Part shown: positions 24,456 to 34,267 of the stretch, piece by piece
Layout of the letters: every line of letters begins with the position of its first letter
How positions within the stretch are numbered: position 1 is the stretch's first letter
NCBI GenBank assembly: GCA_017453065.1
Contig: JAFTKW010000019.1
Span: 1-64,000 of the forward strand
DNA length: 64,000 nucleotides
Direction of reading: 5' to 3'
Origin: Lachnospiraceae bacterium
GTDB lineage: Bacteria > Bacillota > Clostridia > Lachnospirales > Lachnospiraceae
Notes under the pieces: model-generated
Database searches by the model: none
The model's input: the letters and a program-made list of their open reading frames with translations, nothing else
What the model was told of the DNA's origin: nothing
Made by a program: the position numbers and the translations under genes

Positions 24456-26684
24456 TTGAACGAATGGTATGCTGATGTCATCATAGACATCTCCCATGAA
24501 AAAGTGGATAGACCTTTCCAGTATCGCATTCCACCCAAGCTTCTCCCAGCAGTGGAAGTAGGCGTCTGCGTTACCGTGCCCTTTGGCAATGGAAACAAGC
24601 CAAGAAAGGGGTATGTGACCAGACTCTCCCAGAAAGCGGACTATGACGTGTCCAAACTAAAGGATATTTGGAAGGTGGAACAGGGCGAGGTATCTGTGGA
24701 GGATCGCATGATTCGACTGGCGGTTTGGCTTCGAAGAACCTATGGCGGAACTATGATTCAAGCACTAAAGACGGTGCTTCCAGCCAAGCAGACAGTAAAG
24801 GCATTGGAAAAACGCACCATTTTGCTTCGATGGAGTAGGGAAGAGACCCAGGAACTGCTGGCAGCGGCCACCCGTAAAAAGCAGGTGGCAAAGGTACGTC
24901 TTTTGACGGAACTTTTAGAGTATGGGCAGTTACCACATTCGCTGGTGACGACGAAACTCAATGTTTCCTCTGCCACCATCAAAAGTCTGGAGAATCAGGG
25001 CGTGATTACCCTGGAGATTGAAAATACCTACAGACAGCCCATTCACTTGGATGCACAGAATGGGGAAAAAAGATTATTAAGTCCTGCACAGAGCCATATC
25101 GTAGAACAGATTATTGGCCAGTACGATCAGGGCATAAAAACCACTTCTGTGATTCATGGAATTACAGGTAGTGGAAAGACAGAAGTGTATATGGAGCTGA
25201 TAGCTCAAATCATAGCAAGAGGAAAGCAGGCAATCGTTCTGATACCAGAGATTGCGTTGACATATCAGACAGTAGTGCGTTTTTACAAGCGATTTGGCAA
25301 TCGTGTGTCTGTCATGAATTCCACCCTTTCTCCGGGGGAAAAATATGACCAGTGCCAAAGGGCGAAAGAGGGGGATATTGATGTTATCATAGGTCCTCGT
25401 TCTGCCCTGTTTACGCCTTTTCCTAATATTGGATTGATTGTCATTGACGAAGAGCATGAGGCAACCTACAAAAGTGAGTCCTCGCCTAAATATCACGCCA
25501 GGGAGACTGCCATGGAAATAGCAAGGATGCACGGCGCAAGCGTAGTGCTAGGTTCCGCAACCCCTTCTTTAGAGGCGTACTATCAGGCAAGTTTGGGCAA
25601 CTTTAACCTCTACAAATTGACAGAAAGACCTACCGGGGGAATTCTGCCTAAGGTTTATGTGGAGGACTTGCGTCAGGAGCTGCGCAGAGGGAACCGCTCT
25701 ATTTTTAGTTTGCATTTGCAAGAGTTGATGGAAGAAAGACTGGCCAGTGGTCAGCAGATGATGTTGTTTCTAAATCGCAGGGGGTATGCGGGTTTCATTT
25801 CCTGTAGAGAATGCGGTGAAGTAGTGAAATGTCCACACTGTGATGTTTCCTTGTCAGAGCACAAGGGGGGCAGATTGGTATGCCACTACTGTGGATATGA
25901 GACTGCACCTGTGAAACTGTGTCCGAAATGTGGTTCAAAATATGTGTCTGGTTTTCGCGCAGGCACACAGCAAATAGAAGATAAAATAAAAGAAATGTAT
26001 CCACAGGCGAGAGTGCTTCGTATGGATGCGGATACCACCAAGAAAAAGGACAGCTATGAAGAAATCTTGTCTGCCTTTGCCAATGGGGAGGCTGATATTC
26101 TGGTGGGAACGCAAATGATAGTCAAAGGTCATGATTTCCCCAACGTTACTTTGGTGGGAATTTTGGCTGCAGATATGTCTCTGTCTGTGGGAGATTATAG
26201 AGCAGGAGAGAGAACCTTCCAGCTTTTGACTCAGGCCGCGGGACGAGCGGGACGAGGCCAAAAGCCAGGAGAAGTGGTTATACAGACCTATCAGCCAGAG
26301 CATTACAGCGTGGTGCATGCAGCATCTCAGGACTATGAAGCCTTTTACGAGGAAGAAATTGTGTACCGTGAATTGTCTGGCTATCCACCTGCAGGTCACA
26401 TGATGGCGGTGCAGATTATGGCACAGTACGAAGAATCTGGCAAAATGTTGGCAGAGGATTTGAAGTCTATGGCCTTAAAAATGGGCAAAAAAGTGCAGAT
26501 CATAGGACCTGCACCAGCTTTTGTGGGAAAGATTAAGGATGTATATCGATTTGTGTTCTATGTAAAATCTAAAAATTATGATACTCTAGTGGAGATCAAG
26601 GACACCTTAGATATGGAAATACAAAAATTGCAGCTTAGGAAAGAATCCGTTCAATTTGATTTTGATCCTATGAATGCTTTTTAG
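24456..26684 (+). CDS. priA: Primosomal helicase PriA
   Basis: This 742-residue 3'-5' helicase reloads the replisome at stalled forks. The N-terminal DNA-binding domain is followed by Walker A (GITGSGKTEVY, about residues 234-244) and the DEEH box. A zinc-binding insertion carries eight cysteines in CRECGEVVKCPHC, CHYCG and CPKCG. The helicase C-terminal domain has AAGRAGRG. The start is TTG 24456 with TAGGAGA before it, ten bases after murE. It begins the conserved priA-def-fmt-rsmB row. Confidence 0.95.
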   Translation: MNEWYADVIIDISHEKVDRPFQYRIPPKLLPAVEVGVCVTVPFGNGNKPRKGYVTRLSQKADYDVSKLKDIWKVEQGEVSVEDRMIRLAVWLRRTYGGTMIQALKTVLPAKQTVKALEKRTILLRWSREETQELLAAATRKKQVAKVRLLTELLEYGQLPHSLVTTKLNVSSATIKSLENQGVITLEIENTYRQPIHLDAQNGEKRLLSPAQSHIVEQIIGQYDQGIKTTSVIHGITGSGKTEVYMELIAQIIARGKQAIVLIPEIALTYQTVVRFYKRFGNRVSVMNSTLSPGEKYDQCQRAKEGDIDVIIGPRSALFTPFPNIGLIVIDEEHEATYKSESSPKYHARETAMEIARMHGASVVLGSATPSLEAYYQASLGNFNLYKLTERPTGGILPKVYVEDLRQELRRGNRSIFSLHLQELMEERLASGQQMMLFLNRRGYAGFISCRECGEVVKCPHCDVSLSEHKGGRLVCHYCGYETAPVKLCPKCGSKYVSGFRAGTQQIEDKIKEMYPQARVLRMDADTTKKKDSYEEILSAFANGEADILVGTQMIVKGHDFPNVTLVGILAADMSLSVGDYRAGERTFQLLTQAAGRAGRGQKPGEVVIQTYQPEHYSVVHAASQDYEAFYEEEIVYRELSGYPPAGHMMAVQIMAQYEESGKMLAEDLKSMALKMGKKVQIIGPAPAFVGKIKDVYRFVFYVKSKNYDTLVEIKDTLDMEIQKLQLRKESVQFDFDPMNAF

Positions 26685-26704
26685 AGAGAGAGGAAACATT
26701 AAAA

Positions 26705-27190
26705 ATGGCACTTAGAATTATTCGTGAAATGGGAGATCCAGTATTAAACAAACCTTGCAAGGAAGTTACAGAGATGACTCCACGCATTAGAGAATTGATT
26801 GAGGACATGATAGATACTATGTATGAAGCTAATGGTGTTGGACTTGCGGCTCCTCAGGTAGGGGTATTGAAACGTATCGTGGTAATTGACTGTACAGGAG
26901 AAGATTTGTATGTGCTGATCAATCCAAAGATTGTAGAGACAAGTGGCGAGCAGAAGGGCCAGGAAGGTTGTCTTTCTGTACCTGGCAAAAGTGGAGAGGT
27001 AACTAGACCAAACTATGTCAAAGCAGTTGCCCTTGATATCAACATGAAGCCAATTGAAGTGGAAGGAACGGAACTTTTGGCTAGAGCGATTTGCCATGAA
27101 CTGGATCATTTGGAGGGACATCTTTATGTAGAAAAAGTGGAAGGTCCACTTTTGGATGTGAAGTATGACGAAGAAGAGGAAGTAGAATAA
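26705..27190 (+). CDS. def: Peptide deformylase
   Basis: This 161-residue metalloenzyme removes the N-formyl group from new proteins. The three motifs are complete: GVGLAAPQVG (about residues 45-54), EGCLSVPG and HELDHLEG, giving the Cys, His and His metal ligands. It ends one base before fmt, so the formylation and deformylation enzymes are coupled. The acidic tail (DEEEEVE) is unremarkable. Confidence 0.97.
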   Translation: MALRIIREMGDPVLNKPCKEVTEMTPRIRELIEDMIDTMYEANGVGLAAPQVGVLKRIVVIDCTGEDLYVLINPKIVETSGEQKGQEGCLSVPGKSGEVTRPNYVKAVALDINMKPIEVEGTELLARAICHELDHLEGHLYVEKVEGPLLDVKYDEEEEVE

Positions 27191-28138
27191 ATGAAAGTTG
27201 TTTTTATGGGAACGCCAGACTTTGCAGTAGGCGCATTGGAGGCAATTATTAAAGCGGGGCATGAAGTGGTGGCGGTTGTGACACAGCCGGACAAGCCAAA
27301 GGGTAGAAGCGGTCAAATGCAGTTTTCTCCCGTAAAGGAATGTGCATTGAAATATGATTTGCCTGTGTTTCAGCCGGAGCGAATTAAACGCCCCGAGAAT
27401 GTGGAAGTGCTTAGAGGCTATGACGCAGATGTGTTTGTGGTAGCTGCTTTTGGACAGATTGTTTCCAGAGAGATACTTGATATGCCAAAGTTTGGTTGTA
27501 TCAATATACATGCATCCCTGCTTCCCAAATATAGAGGCGCAAGCCCTATTCAGCAGGCGGTGCTGGACGGAGAAGAAAAAAGTGGTGTTACCATCATGCA
27601 GATGGAAGATGGCATTGATACAGGTGACATCTTGTATCAAAAGGAGATTGCGCTGGATGCAAAAGAGACAGGCGCTTCTTTGTTTGATAAGTTAGCAGTG
27701 CTGGGGGCAGAAGCCATTGTAGAGGCTTTGCCACTTTTAGAGGCGGGCAAATTGACTCCAGTGAAGCAGGATGAGAGCAAGGCTACTCATGTGAAGATGA
27801 TTTCCAAAGCACAGGGAGAGATAGATTGGTCTGAAAACGGTGCCAAGATTGAACGCAAAATTCGAGGCTTAAATTCCTGGCCAAGTGCTTATACTTATTA
27901 TAAGGGCAAGCAGTTGAAGGTTTGGGATAGTGATGTGCTATCCATAGCCACAGAAGGAGATGCAAAGCCTGGAACAGTAATTGTTGTAGACAAAGAAACC
28001 ATTCTGGTGCAGACAGGTGAAGGCGTGTTAGCCATCAATGAATTGCAGCTAGAGGGCAAAAAACGAATGAGCACCCATGACTTTTTACTTGGCTGTCAGG
28101 TAGTTGTGGGAGATGTGTTTGGAAACAACGCAAATTAG
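27191..28138 (+). CDS. fmt: Methionyl-tRNA formyltransferase
   Basis: This 315-residue enzyme formylates initiator Met-tRNA with 10-formyl-tetrahydrofolate. The GART-like N-terminal domain has the active Asn-His-Ser region (INIHASLLPKYRGASP, about residues 107-122) and the D in EDGIDTGDI; a C-terminal tRNA-binding domain follows. The start codon directly abuts the def stop codon. The order def-fmt is widely conserved. Confidence 0.97.
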   Translation: MKVVFMGTPDFAVGALEAIIKAGHEVVAVVTQPDKPKGRSGQMQFSPVKECALKYDLPVFQPERIKRPENVEVLRGYDADVFVVAAFGQIVSREILDMPKFGCINIHASLLPKYRGASPIQQAVLDGEEKSGVTIMQMEDGIDTGDILYQKEIALDAKETGASLFDKLAVLGAEAIVEALPLLEAGKLTPVKQDESKATHVKMISKAQGEIDWSENGAKIERKIRGLNSWPSAYTYYKGKQLKVWDSDVLSIATEGDAKPGTVIVVDKETILVQTGEGVLAINELQLEGKKRMSTHDFLLGCQVVVGDVFGNNAN

Positions 28139-28173
28139 TAGCTTCGCGCAGTTAGGCGCAAGAGGAGTAACGA

Positions 28174-28884
28174 ATGCCACTTGGATATTATGGATTTTAT
28201 TTTGACCCGACCTATATGTTGGTTTTGATTGGAACATTGATTTGCATTTGGGCCAGTGCAAAGGTAAACAATGCTATGAACAAGTACCACCGTGTGAGAA
28301 CCATCAGTGGGATTACTGGTGCAGAGGCGGCAAGCCGTATTTTGCAGTATCAAGGAATTAATGATGTGACAGTAGAATGTGTTTCTGGTGGTAGAGGAGA
28401 TCACTATGATCCTAGTAGCAAAACCGTGAGACTTTCCCAGGAAAATTATAATAGTGCCACTGTGACGGCGGTTTCTGTAGCAGCTCACGAAGTAGGTCAT
28501 GCTATGCAGCACCATGAGGCTTATGGCTTTTTGAATTTTAGAACTATGTTGGTGCCTTTTGCAAATATTGCTAGCAACCTTGGTCTTCCAATCATCTTGA
28601 TTGGTGTGCTCCTTAGCTGGAATCAGGTGCTAATCGAAGTGGGTATATGGGCTTTTTCCATTGGAGTATTGTTCCAATTGGTTACGCTTCCCGTCGAGTT
28701 CAATGCCTCTAAGAGAGCGCTAGAGGCGGTAACTAGTTACGGCATTTTGACGGAGGAGGAACGGGCAGGAAGCAAAAAGGTACTAAGTGCAGCGGCCTTT
28801 ACCTATGTGGCAGCAGCGGCAGCGTCAATTTTACAATTGCTTAGATTGATGCTTCTGTTTGGAGGAAGACGAAGAGATGACTAG
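28174..28884 (+). CDS. Membrane zinc metallopeptidase (Zn_peptidase_2)
   Basis: A 236-residue membrane protein with a metallopeptidase HEVGH motif (AAHEVGHAMQHHE, about residues 106-118), one N-terminal span (about 10-30) and two to three C-terminal spans. It fits the YugP-like family found between fmt and rsmB in many Clostridia. Its substrate is unknown; membrane protein turnover is plausible. GAGGAG precedes the ATG and the end overlaps rsmB by eight bases. Confidence 0.85.
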   Translation: MPLGYYGFYFDPTYMLVLIGTLICIWASAKVNNAMNKYHRVRTISGITGAEAASRILQYQGINDVTVECVSGGRGDHYDPSSKTVRLSQENYNSATVTAVSVAAHEVGHAMQHHEAYGFLNFRTMLVPFANIASNLGLPIILIGVLLSWNQVLIEVGIWAFSIGVLFQLVTLPVEFNASKRALEAVTSYGILTEEERAGSKKVLSAAAFTYVAAAAASILQLLRLMLLFGGRRRDD

Positions 28885-30226
28885 AGAGTTGGTTTTAGAT
28901 CTACTGATGGAGTGGGAGAAGACGGATGCCTTTTCCCACCATTTAATCAGGCAGGTTTTGGACAAATATGATTACTTAAGCGGCCAGGAAAAAAGCTTTA
29001 TGAAAAGACTGGCGGAAGGTACCTTGGAAAGACAAATAGAATTGGATTATGTTATCAATCAGTTTTCCAGTGTGCCAGTGAAAAAGATGAAACCTCTGAT
29101 ACGCAACTTGATTCGTATGTCGGTGTATCAGATTTTGTATATGGATGCAGTACCAGATGCTGCAGCGGTTAGTGAAGCGGTAAAGCTGGCAAATAAAAGA
29201 AAGTTTACCAACTTAAAAGGCTTTGTAAACGGAGTACTTCGCAATATTTCCAAGTCTAAGGGCAATATTTCTTACCCCGACAAGGAAAAGGATATAAAGA
29301 CTTATTTGTCTGTAAAGTATTCCATGCCTATTTGGCTGGTGGAGCACTGGATTGCAGGATACGGCGAGTTGCAGACAGAGCAGCTTTTGGAGGGCCTGCT
29401 TCAGATTAGACCAGTTACTGTGCGAGTTTCTAAAGACCTTTCAAAGGCAGAACTGGAACAGTGGTTAGAGGAAGTAAAAGTTACTGGGGCAAAGGTAGAA
29501 GAGCACCCTTATCTGCCCAATGCATTTTATCTTTATGACTTAGAGGGGATTGGAAATCTGCCAGGTTATGAAGAGGGGTACTTTGTAGTGCAAGATGTCA
29601 GTTCTATGTTGGCGGTTGAAGCGGCAGGACTGAAAGAGGGAGACAAAGTTATTGATCTTTGCGCTGCCCCTGGTGGAAAGACTATGTACAGTGCGGAAAA
29701 AGTTGGAAAAACTGGCTGGGTGGAATCCAGAGACTTGACGGAATTTAAGGTAAACCAGATTTTGGACAATGTTGAGCGCATGGGTTTATCTCAGGTGGGG
29801 GCAACTGTGTGGGATGCCAGAGTGGAAGACCCTACGCTACAAGAGACAGCAGATGTGGTAATAGCAGATTTACCCTGTTCGGGACTAGGAGTCATGGGCA
29901 AAAAGCGCGATATCAAATATCGCATGAGCCCAGAAAGTATGGATAGCTTAGTACAGCTACAAAAAGATATCCTGAAAGTGGCAGTGAAATATGTGAAACC
30001 GGGTGGAGTATTACTGTATAGTACTTGTACCATTCACAGCAAGGAAAACCAGGAGATGGCAAACTGGATTGTAGACAATTTTGACTTCCAGTTGGAAGAT
30101 ATGACCCCATATTTGCCGATGCTTCCAAAGATGGAAACGGCGGCAGATGGATATCTGCAGTTATTACCTGGAGTACATGAAACAGATGGCTTCTTTTTTG
30201 CTAGATTGCGCAGAAAGACCCTATAG
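28877..30226 (+). CDS. rsmB: 16S rRNA m5C967 methyltransferase
   Basis: This 449-residue protein has an N-terminal NusB-like RNA-binding domain (about residues 1-130) and a methyltransferase domain with SAM-binding CAAPGGKT (about 263-270), motif IV DLPCSGLGVMGKK and motif VI YSTCTI with the catalytic cysteine. ATG 28877 follows GGAGGAAG by nine bases and overlaps the metallopeptidase gene. The gene lies in the usual place between the metallopeptidase and rlmN. Confidence 0.93.
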   Translation: MTRELVLDLLMEWEKTDAFSHHLIRQVLDKYDYLSGQEKSFMKRLAEGTLERQIELDYVINQFSSVPVKKMKPLIRNLIRMSVYQILYMDAVPDAAAVSEAVKLANKRKFTNLKGFVNGVLRNISKSKGNISYPDKEKDIKTYLSVKYSMPIWLVEHWIAGYGELQTEQLLEGLLQIRPVTVRVSKDLSKAELEQWLEEVKVTGAKVEEHPYLPNAFYLYDLEGIGNLPGYEEGYFVVQDVSSMLAVEAAGLKEGDKVIDLCAAPGGKTMYSAEKVGKTGWVESRDLTEFKVNQILDNVERMGLSQVGATVWDARVEDPTLQETADVVIADLPCSGLGVMGKKRDIKYRMSPESMDSLVQLQKDILKVAVKYVKPGGVLLYSTCTIHSKENQEMANWIVDNFDFQLEDMTPYLPMLPKMETAADGYLQLLPGVHETDGFFFARLRRKTL

Positions 30227-30265
30227 TGCAAGCGAAAAAGGAGTATGTGCTGAAACGAGGAACAT

Positions 30266-31306
30266 ATGACAGAAAGAATAGATATTAAGTCTTTGTCTTT
30301 GGAAGAATTAATTTCAGAGATGGAAAGTCTTGGAGAAAAGAAGTTTAGAGCATCGCAGATTTACGATTGGATGCATGTGAAACTTGCAAGAGGGTTTGAT
30401 GAAATGACCAATCTCTCAGGCAAATTGAGAGAGAAACTACAGCAGCAGTATGAATATACCAGTCTGAAACTCATACAGTACCAGGAGTCTGCCATAGACG
30501 GAACTAGAAAGTACCTTTTTGCACTTAAGGATGGCAATGTGGTAGAAAGCGTGTGGATGAAGTACAAACATGGCAATTCTGTTTGCATTTCTTCTCAGGT
30601 GGGCTGTCGAATGGGCTGTAGATTCTGTGCATCTACGTTAGATGGATTGGAACGCAACCTGCTTCCATCTGAGATGCTGGATCAGATTTACTCTATCCAG
30701 GCTCACACAGGGCAGAGGGTATCCAATATTGTGGTGATGGGCACTGGAGAGCCCATGGACAACTACGACAATCTACTGAAATTTCTGCGTCTACTTACAG
30801 ATGAACATGGCTTGAATATCAGCCAGAGGAATATTACAGTTTCTACTTGTGGTATTGTGCCAAATATGCGAAGATTGGCGGAGGAAAAACTGCAGATTAC
30901 ATTGGCTCTTTCTCTACATGCCTCTACAGATGCCAAACGTAAGGAGCTTATGCCAATTGCCAATAAGTACAGTATTGCGGAACTTATGGATGCCTGCAAA
31001 TACTATTTTGAGCAGACTGGCAGAAGGATTACCTTTGAATACAGTTTGGTTGGCGGTGTCAATGATACGGATGAGGATGCCAGACTGTTGACTGCGCTGG
31101 CAGGCCCATTAAACTGCCATGTAAATCTGATACCAGTCAATCCAATCAAGGAAAGAGATTATGTACAGTCCGACAATGGGCGTATAGTAGCCTTCAAAAA
31201 TAAACTTGAAAAAAACAAAATAAATGTTACTATTAGAAGGGAAATGGGACGGGATATTGATGGTGCCTGCGGGCAGCTTAGACGACGTCACATGGAAGGC
31301 TCATAA
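30266..31306 (+). CDS. rlmN: Dual-specificity 23S rRNA/tRNA m2A methyltransferase RlmN
   Basis: A 346-residue radical SAM enzyme that methylates A2503 of 23S rRNA and A37 of some tRNAs. The cluster motif is C114-X3-C118-X2-C121 (VGCRMGCRFCAST). The GTGEPMDNYDN box and the C-terminal cysteine region around GACGQL supply SAM binding and the methyl-carrier cysteine. The Ser/Thr phosphatase gene follows 14 bases later. Cfr, the resistance relative, is excluded by context rather than by sequence alone. Confidence 0.95.
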   Translation: MTERIDIKSLSLEELISEMESLGEKKFRASQIYDWMHVKLARGFDEMTNLSGKLREKLQQQYEYTSLKLIQYQESAIDGTRKYLFALKDGNVVESVWMKYKHGNSVCISSQVGCRMGCRFCASTLDGLERNLLPSEMLDQIYSIQAHTGQRVSNIVVMGTGEPMDNYDNLLKFLRLLTDEHGLNISQRNITVSTCGIVPNMRRLAEEKLQITLALSLHASTDAKRKELMPIANKYSIAELMDACKYYFEQTGRRITFEYSLVGGVNDTDEDARLLTALAGPLNCHVNLIPVNPIKERDYVQSDNGRIVAFKNKLEKNKINVTIRREMGRDIDGACGQLRRRHMEGS

Positions 31307-31319
31307 AGGAGGCAAGCAG

Positions 31320-32048
31320 GTGTTAAAAACATTTTCCATTACAGATATTGGAAAAAAGAGAAAACTGAATCAGGATTATGTCTTTACATCTCAGGAGCCT
31401 ATCGGAAATCTGTCCAACGTATTTATTGTTGCAGATGGTATGGGAGGTCACAAAGCAGGGGATTATGCATCAAAGTATACAGTGGAGACCATTGTAGCTG
31501 AGATACAGCGTTCTTTTGAAAAAAATCCTGTGAAGATACTTGGCAAAGCCATAGAGATAGCCAATGCGCATATTAGAACGAAGTCCAGGGAGGATGAAAG
31601 TTTAGAGGGCATGGGGACTACTGTGGTTGCCGCTACTCTCATGGGCAAATATCTACAGGTTGCCAATGTGGGAGATAGCAGACTTTATGTAGTAAATGAA
31701 GAAATCAAACAGATTACTAGAGATCACTCTCTCGTGGAGGAGATGGTACGTATGGGCGGAATCTGCAGAGAGGAAGCAAGGAACCATCCCGACAAGAATA
31801 TTATCACCAGAGCGATTGGGGTAAGCGACAAGGTGGAAGTTGATTTCTTTAGTGTGGAGTTAAAACCAGGGGATATCATTTTGATGTGCTCTGACGGTTT
31901 AACCAATATGCTGGAAGATGAAGAGATCCAAATGATTTTGAGGGACTCAAATGACCTAGAAGGTAAAGCAGGGGAATTGGTTAAGAAAGCCAACAATAAC
32001 GGAGGCAAGGATAATATAGCTGTTATCTTGATTGAGCCGTTTGCGTAA
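31320..32048 (+). CDS. stp: PP2C-type Ser/Thr phosphatase (Stp/PrpC)
   Basis: This 242-residue phosphatase reverses the action of the PASTA kinase encoded next. PP2C motifs are present: DIGKKRKLNQD, ADGMGGHKAGD (about residues 40-50), GTTVVAA, NVGDSRLY, and CSDGLTNML with DNIAVILI. I chose GTG 31320 because AAAGGAGG ends about seven bases before it and the protein then begins in the usual way; a longer frame starting inside rlmN has no site. Together with prkC and rsgA it forms a conserved block. Confidence 0.93.
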   Translation: MLKTFSITDIGKKRKLNQDYVFTSQEPIGNLSNVFIVADGMGGHKAGDYASKYTVETIVAEIQRSFEKNPVKILGKAIEIANAHIRTKSREDESLEGMGTTVVAATLMGKYLQVANVGDSRLYVVNEEIKQITRDHSLVEEMVRMGGICREEARNHPDKNIITRAIGVSDKVEVDFFSVELKPGDIILMCSDGLTNMLEDEEIQMILRDSNDLEGKAGELVKKANNNGGKDNIAVILIEPFA

Positions 32049-32081
32049 GCAAATCCGTAGGGTTTAAAAGGAGCTATTTGA

Positions 32082-34256
32082 ATGATAAAGATAGGAATGA
32101 TTATTGGAGACCGTTATGAAATCCTAGAAAAAATAGGAACCGGCGGTATGTCCGATGTATATAAGGCGAAATGTCACAAGCTGAATCGATTTGTTGCTGT
32201 GAAGGTTTTGAAGCAGGAGTTCTCGGAGAATGCGAACTTTGTTTCCAAGTTCCGTATTGAAGCGCAGGCGGCAGCAGGTCTGATGCATCCCAATATTGTA
32301 AATGTCTACGATGTTGGAGAGGAAAACGGCATCTACTACATTGTTATGGAATTGGTAGAAGGTGTCACCTTAAAGAAATACATTGAAAAGAAAGCAAGGC
32401 TTACCTTTGTGGAGGCAATGAGCATTGGTATCCAGGTATGTATGGGTATTGAGGCGGCTCACAACAACCACATTATTCACAGAGATATTAAGCCACAAAA
32501 TATAATTATTTCCATGGAAGGAAAGGTAAAGGTTACAGACTTTGGTATTGCTAAGGCAGCTACCAGTAATACTATTACCTCCAACGTAATGGGTTCTGTA
32601 CACTATACTTCACCAGAGCAGGCCAGAGGTGGATATAGTGATGAAAAAAGTGATATTTATTCTTGGGGTATCACAATGTTCGAAATGTTGACTGGCCGTG
32701 TTCCGTTTAATGGAGAGACAACGGTAGCTATTGCTATCAAACATATACAGGAGGAATTGCCATCACCAAGAGATTTGGTGGAGGAGATTCCTGTCAGTGT
32801 GGAGAGCATCGTGCTCAAGTGCTGTCAGAAGAGCCCAGATCGCAGATATCAGACCATGGGTGAACTGATTGTGGATTTAAAGAAGGTTCTTATGAATCCT
32901 GAAGAGGATGTAGTAGTTTTCGTAAATCCTGACGAGGACAATGCCACCAGATTCATTTCTGAAGAAGAAGTAGGGGAAATCAAACGACAGACCGACAGGG
33001 GTAGTATAGATGATACACTCAGACTTCGCGGTGACACTCCAGGCTATGGATACGAAGATTACGCAGAGGAAGATCCTTATGGCGAAGAGGATTACAATCC
33101 GAAATTAGAGCGCATTACTACCATTTTGGCAGTGGTTGCAGGAATTATCATCTGCTTTATCATTATCTTTTTCGTAGGCCGTATTACTGGTATCTTTGAT
33201 TTTGGTGATATGGATGACAAGATTACAGATTCTTCCTCTCAGACTACCATTGAGTCGGAGAGCGAATCGGAGAGCATTGAGAGTTCCAAGCAGGAATCCA
33301 CTTCAGAAAGTGAAGATGAGGGTCCTGAGATGACCAAGATGGTAAGCGTGGTTGGATATACTGTAGAAGAGGCAACAGAGAGACTTAGAGAGGTTGGCCT
33401 AGAGCCCAATGTGACTTATATGGAGTCTGATGTCTATGAGGAAGGTATAGTTATCAGCGCTGGTATTTCTGCAGGAACTAGATTAGAGGTGGGTACCTAT
33501 GTACAGATTACCGTTAGTTCTGGTACATCAGGGGTGGAAGTGCCAGATGTAATCAACCTAGCTTATGAGACAGCCTTTAATATGCTTGCAGGCAAAGGCT
33601 TTGTGGTAAATAAAGTGGAAAGTTACAGTGACACTGTACCGAAGGGAAATGTAATTAGTCAGAGTCAACCGGCAGAAACCAAAGTGGCAATTGGCTCTAC
33701 CATTACAGTGACCGTTAGCCTTGGCAAGGAAGATACTACAGTTCGTGTCCCAAACCTGATGGGTTGTGAAGAGGATGAAGCCATTGCCATCCTGATCGAA
33801 AACAATCTGGCAGTAGGAGACATCGGACAGATGAACAGTGAAACAGTGGAAGAGGGAAAGGTTTGTTACCAAAGCCATTCCTATGGTGCATTTGTAGAAC
33901 GTGGAACTGCCATCGACTTTAAGATCAGTATGGGCTTTGCAACTGTCACATACAGATTAAATGCAGGTATCGCCGCACCTACAGTAGACGAGGCGCCAGA
34001 CTATGTACCTGGTAGCGAAGTGAGAGTTGTAATCACAGCGGCAGATGGGAAGATTGTTATGGACAAATTGACTACATCCTTTCCTATGTCAGCCAATGCA
34101 TCTGGTATTGCCAGTTCTGTAGGTACCATTACCTTTACCTACACCGTTACTTCCGAAGGTGAGATTATCACAGATGAAGAAGGAAACCAGGTGATTGTTC
34201 CTGGAACTACAGAAGAAAAAACATTTACACGTTCGATTGAATTTGTACAAGAATAA
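32082..34256 (+). CDS. prkC: PASTA-domain Ser/Thr kinase PrkC/StkP
   Basis: A 724-residue membrane kinase that senses muropeptides and wall state. The kinase domain holds GTGGMSDVY (19-27), K41, HRDIKPQN (133-140) and DFG (153-155). One membrane span lies near residues 347-368. Outside, three PASTA repeats extend over about residues 415-620 after a serine-rich linker, followed by a beta-rich C-terminal domain of about 110 residues that is not PASTA. Its position between the phosphatase and rsgA is conserved in Firmicutes. Confidence 0.95.
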   Translation: MIKIGMIIGDRYEILEKIGTGGMSDVYKAKCHKLNRFVAVKVLKQEFSENANFVSKFRIEAQAAAGLMHPNIVNVYDVGEENGIYYIVMELVEGVTLKKYIEKKARLTFVEAMSIGIQVCMGIEAAHNNHIIHRDIKPQNIIISMEGKVKVTDFGIAKAATSNTITSNVMGSVHYTSPEQARGGYSDEKSDIYSWGITMFEMLTGRVPFNGETTVAIAIKHIQEELPSPRDLVEEIPVSVESIVLKCCQKSPDRRYQTMGELIVDLKKVLMNPEEDVVVFVNPDEDNATRFISEEEVGEIKRQTDRGSIDDTLRLRGDTPGYGYEDYAEEDPYGEEDYNPKLERITTILAVVAGIIICFIIIFFVGRITGIFDFGDMDDKITDSSSQTTIESESESESIESSKQESTSESEDEGPEMTKMVSVVGYTVEEATERLREVGLEPNVTYMESDVYEEGIVISAGISAGTRLEVGTYVQITVSSGTSGVEVPDVINLAYETAFNMLAGKGFVVNKVESYSDTVPKGNVISQSQPAETKVAIGSTITVTVSLGKEDTTVRVPNLMGCEEDEAIAILIENNLAVGDIGQMNSETVEEGKVCYQSHSYGAFVERGTAIDFKISMGFATVTYRLNAGIAAPTVDEAPDYVPGSEVRVVITAADGKIVMDKLTTSFPMSANASGIASSVGTITFTYTVTSEGEIITDEEGNQVIVPGTTEEKTFTRSIEFVQE

Positions 34257-34267
34257 AGAAGAGGATT

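Noticed and set aside
30266-31306. Cfr-type resistance methyltransferase
   Set aside because: The gene sits in the conserved rsmB-rlmN-stp-prkC context, which indicates the housekeeping RlmN.
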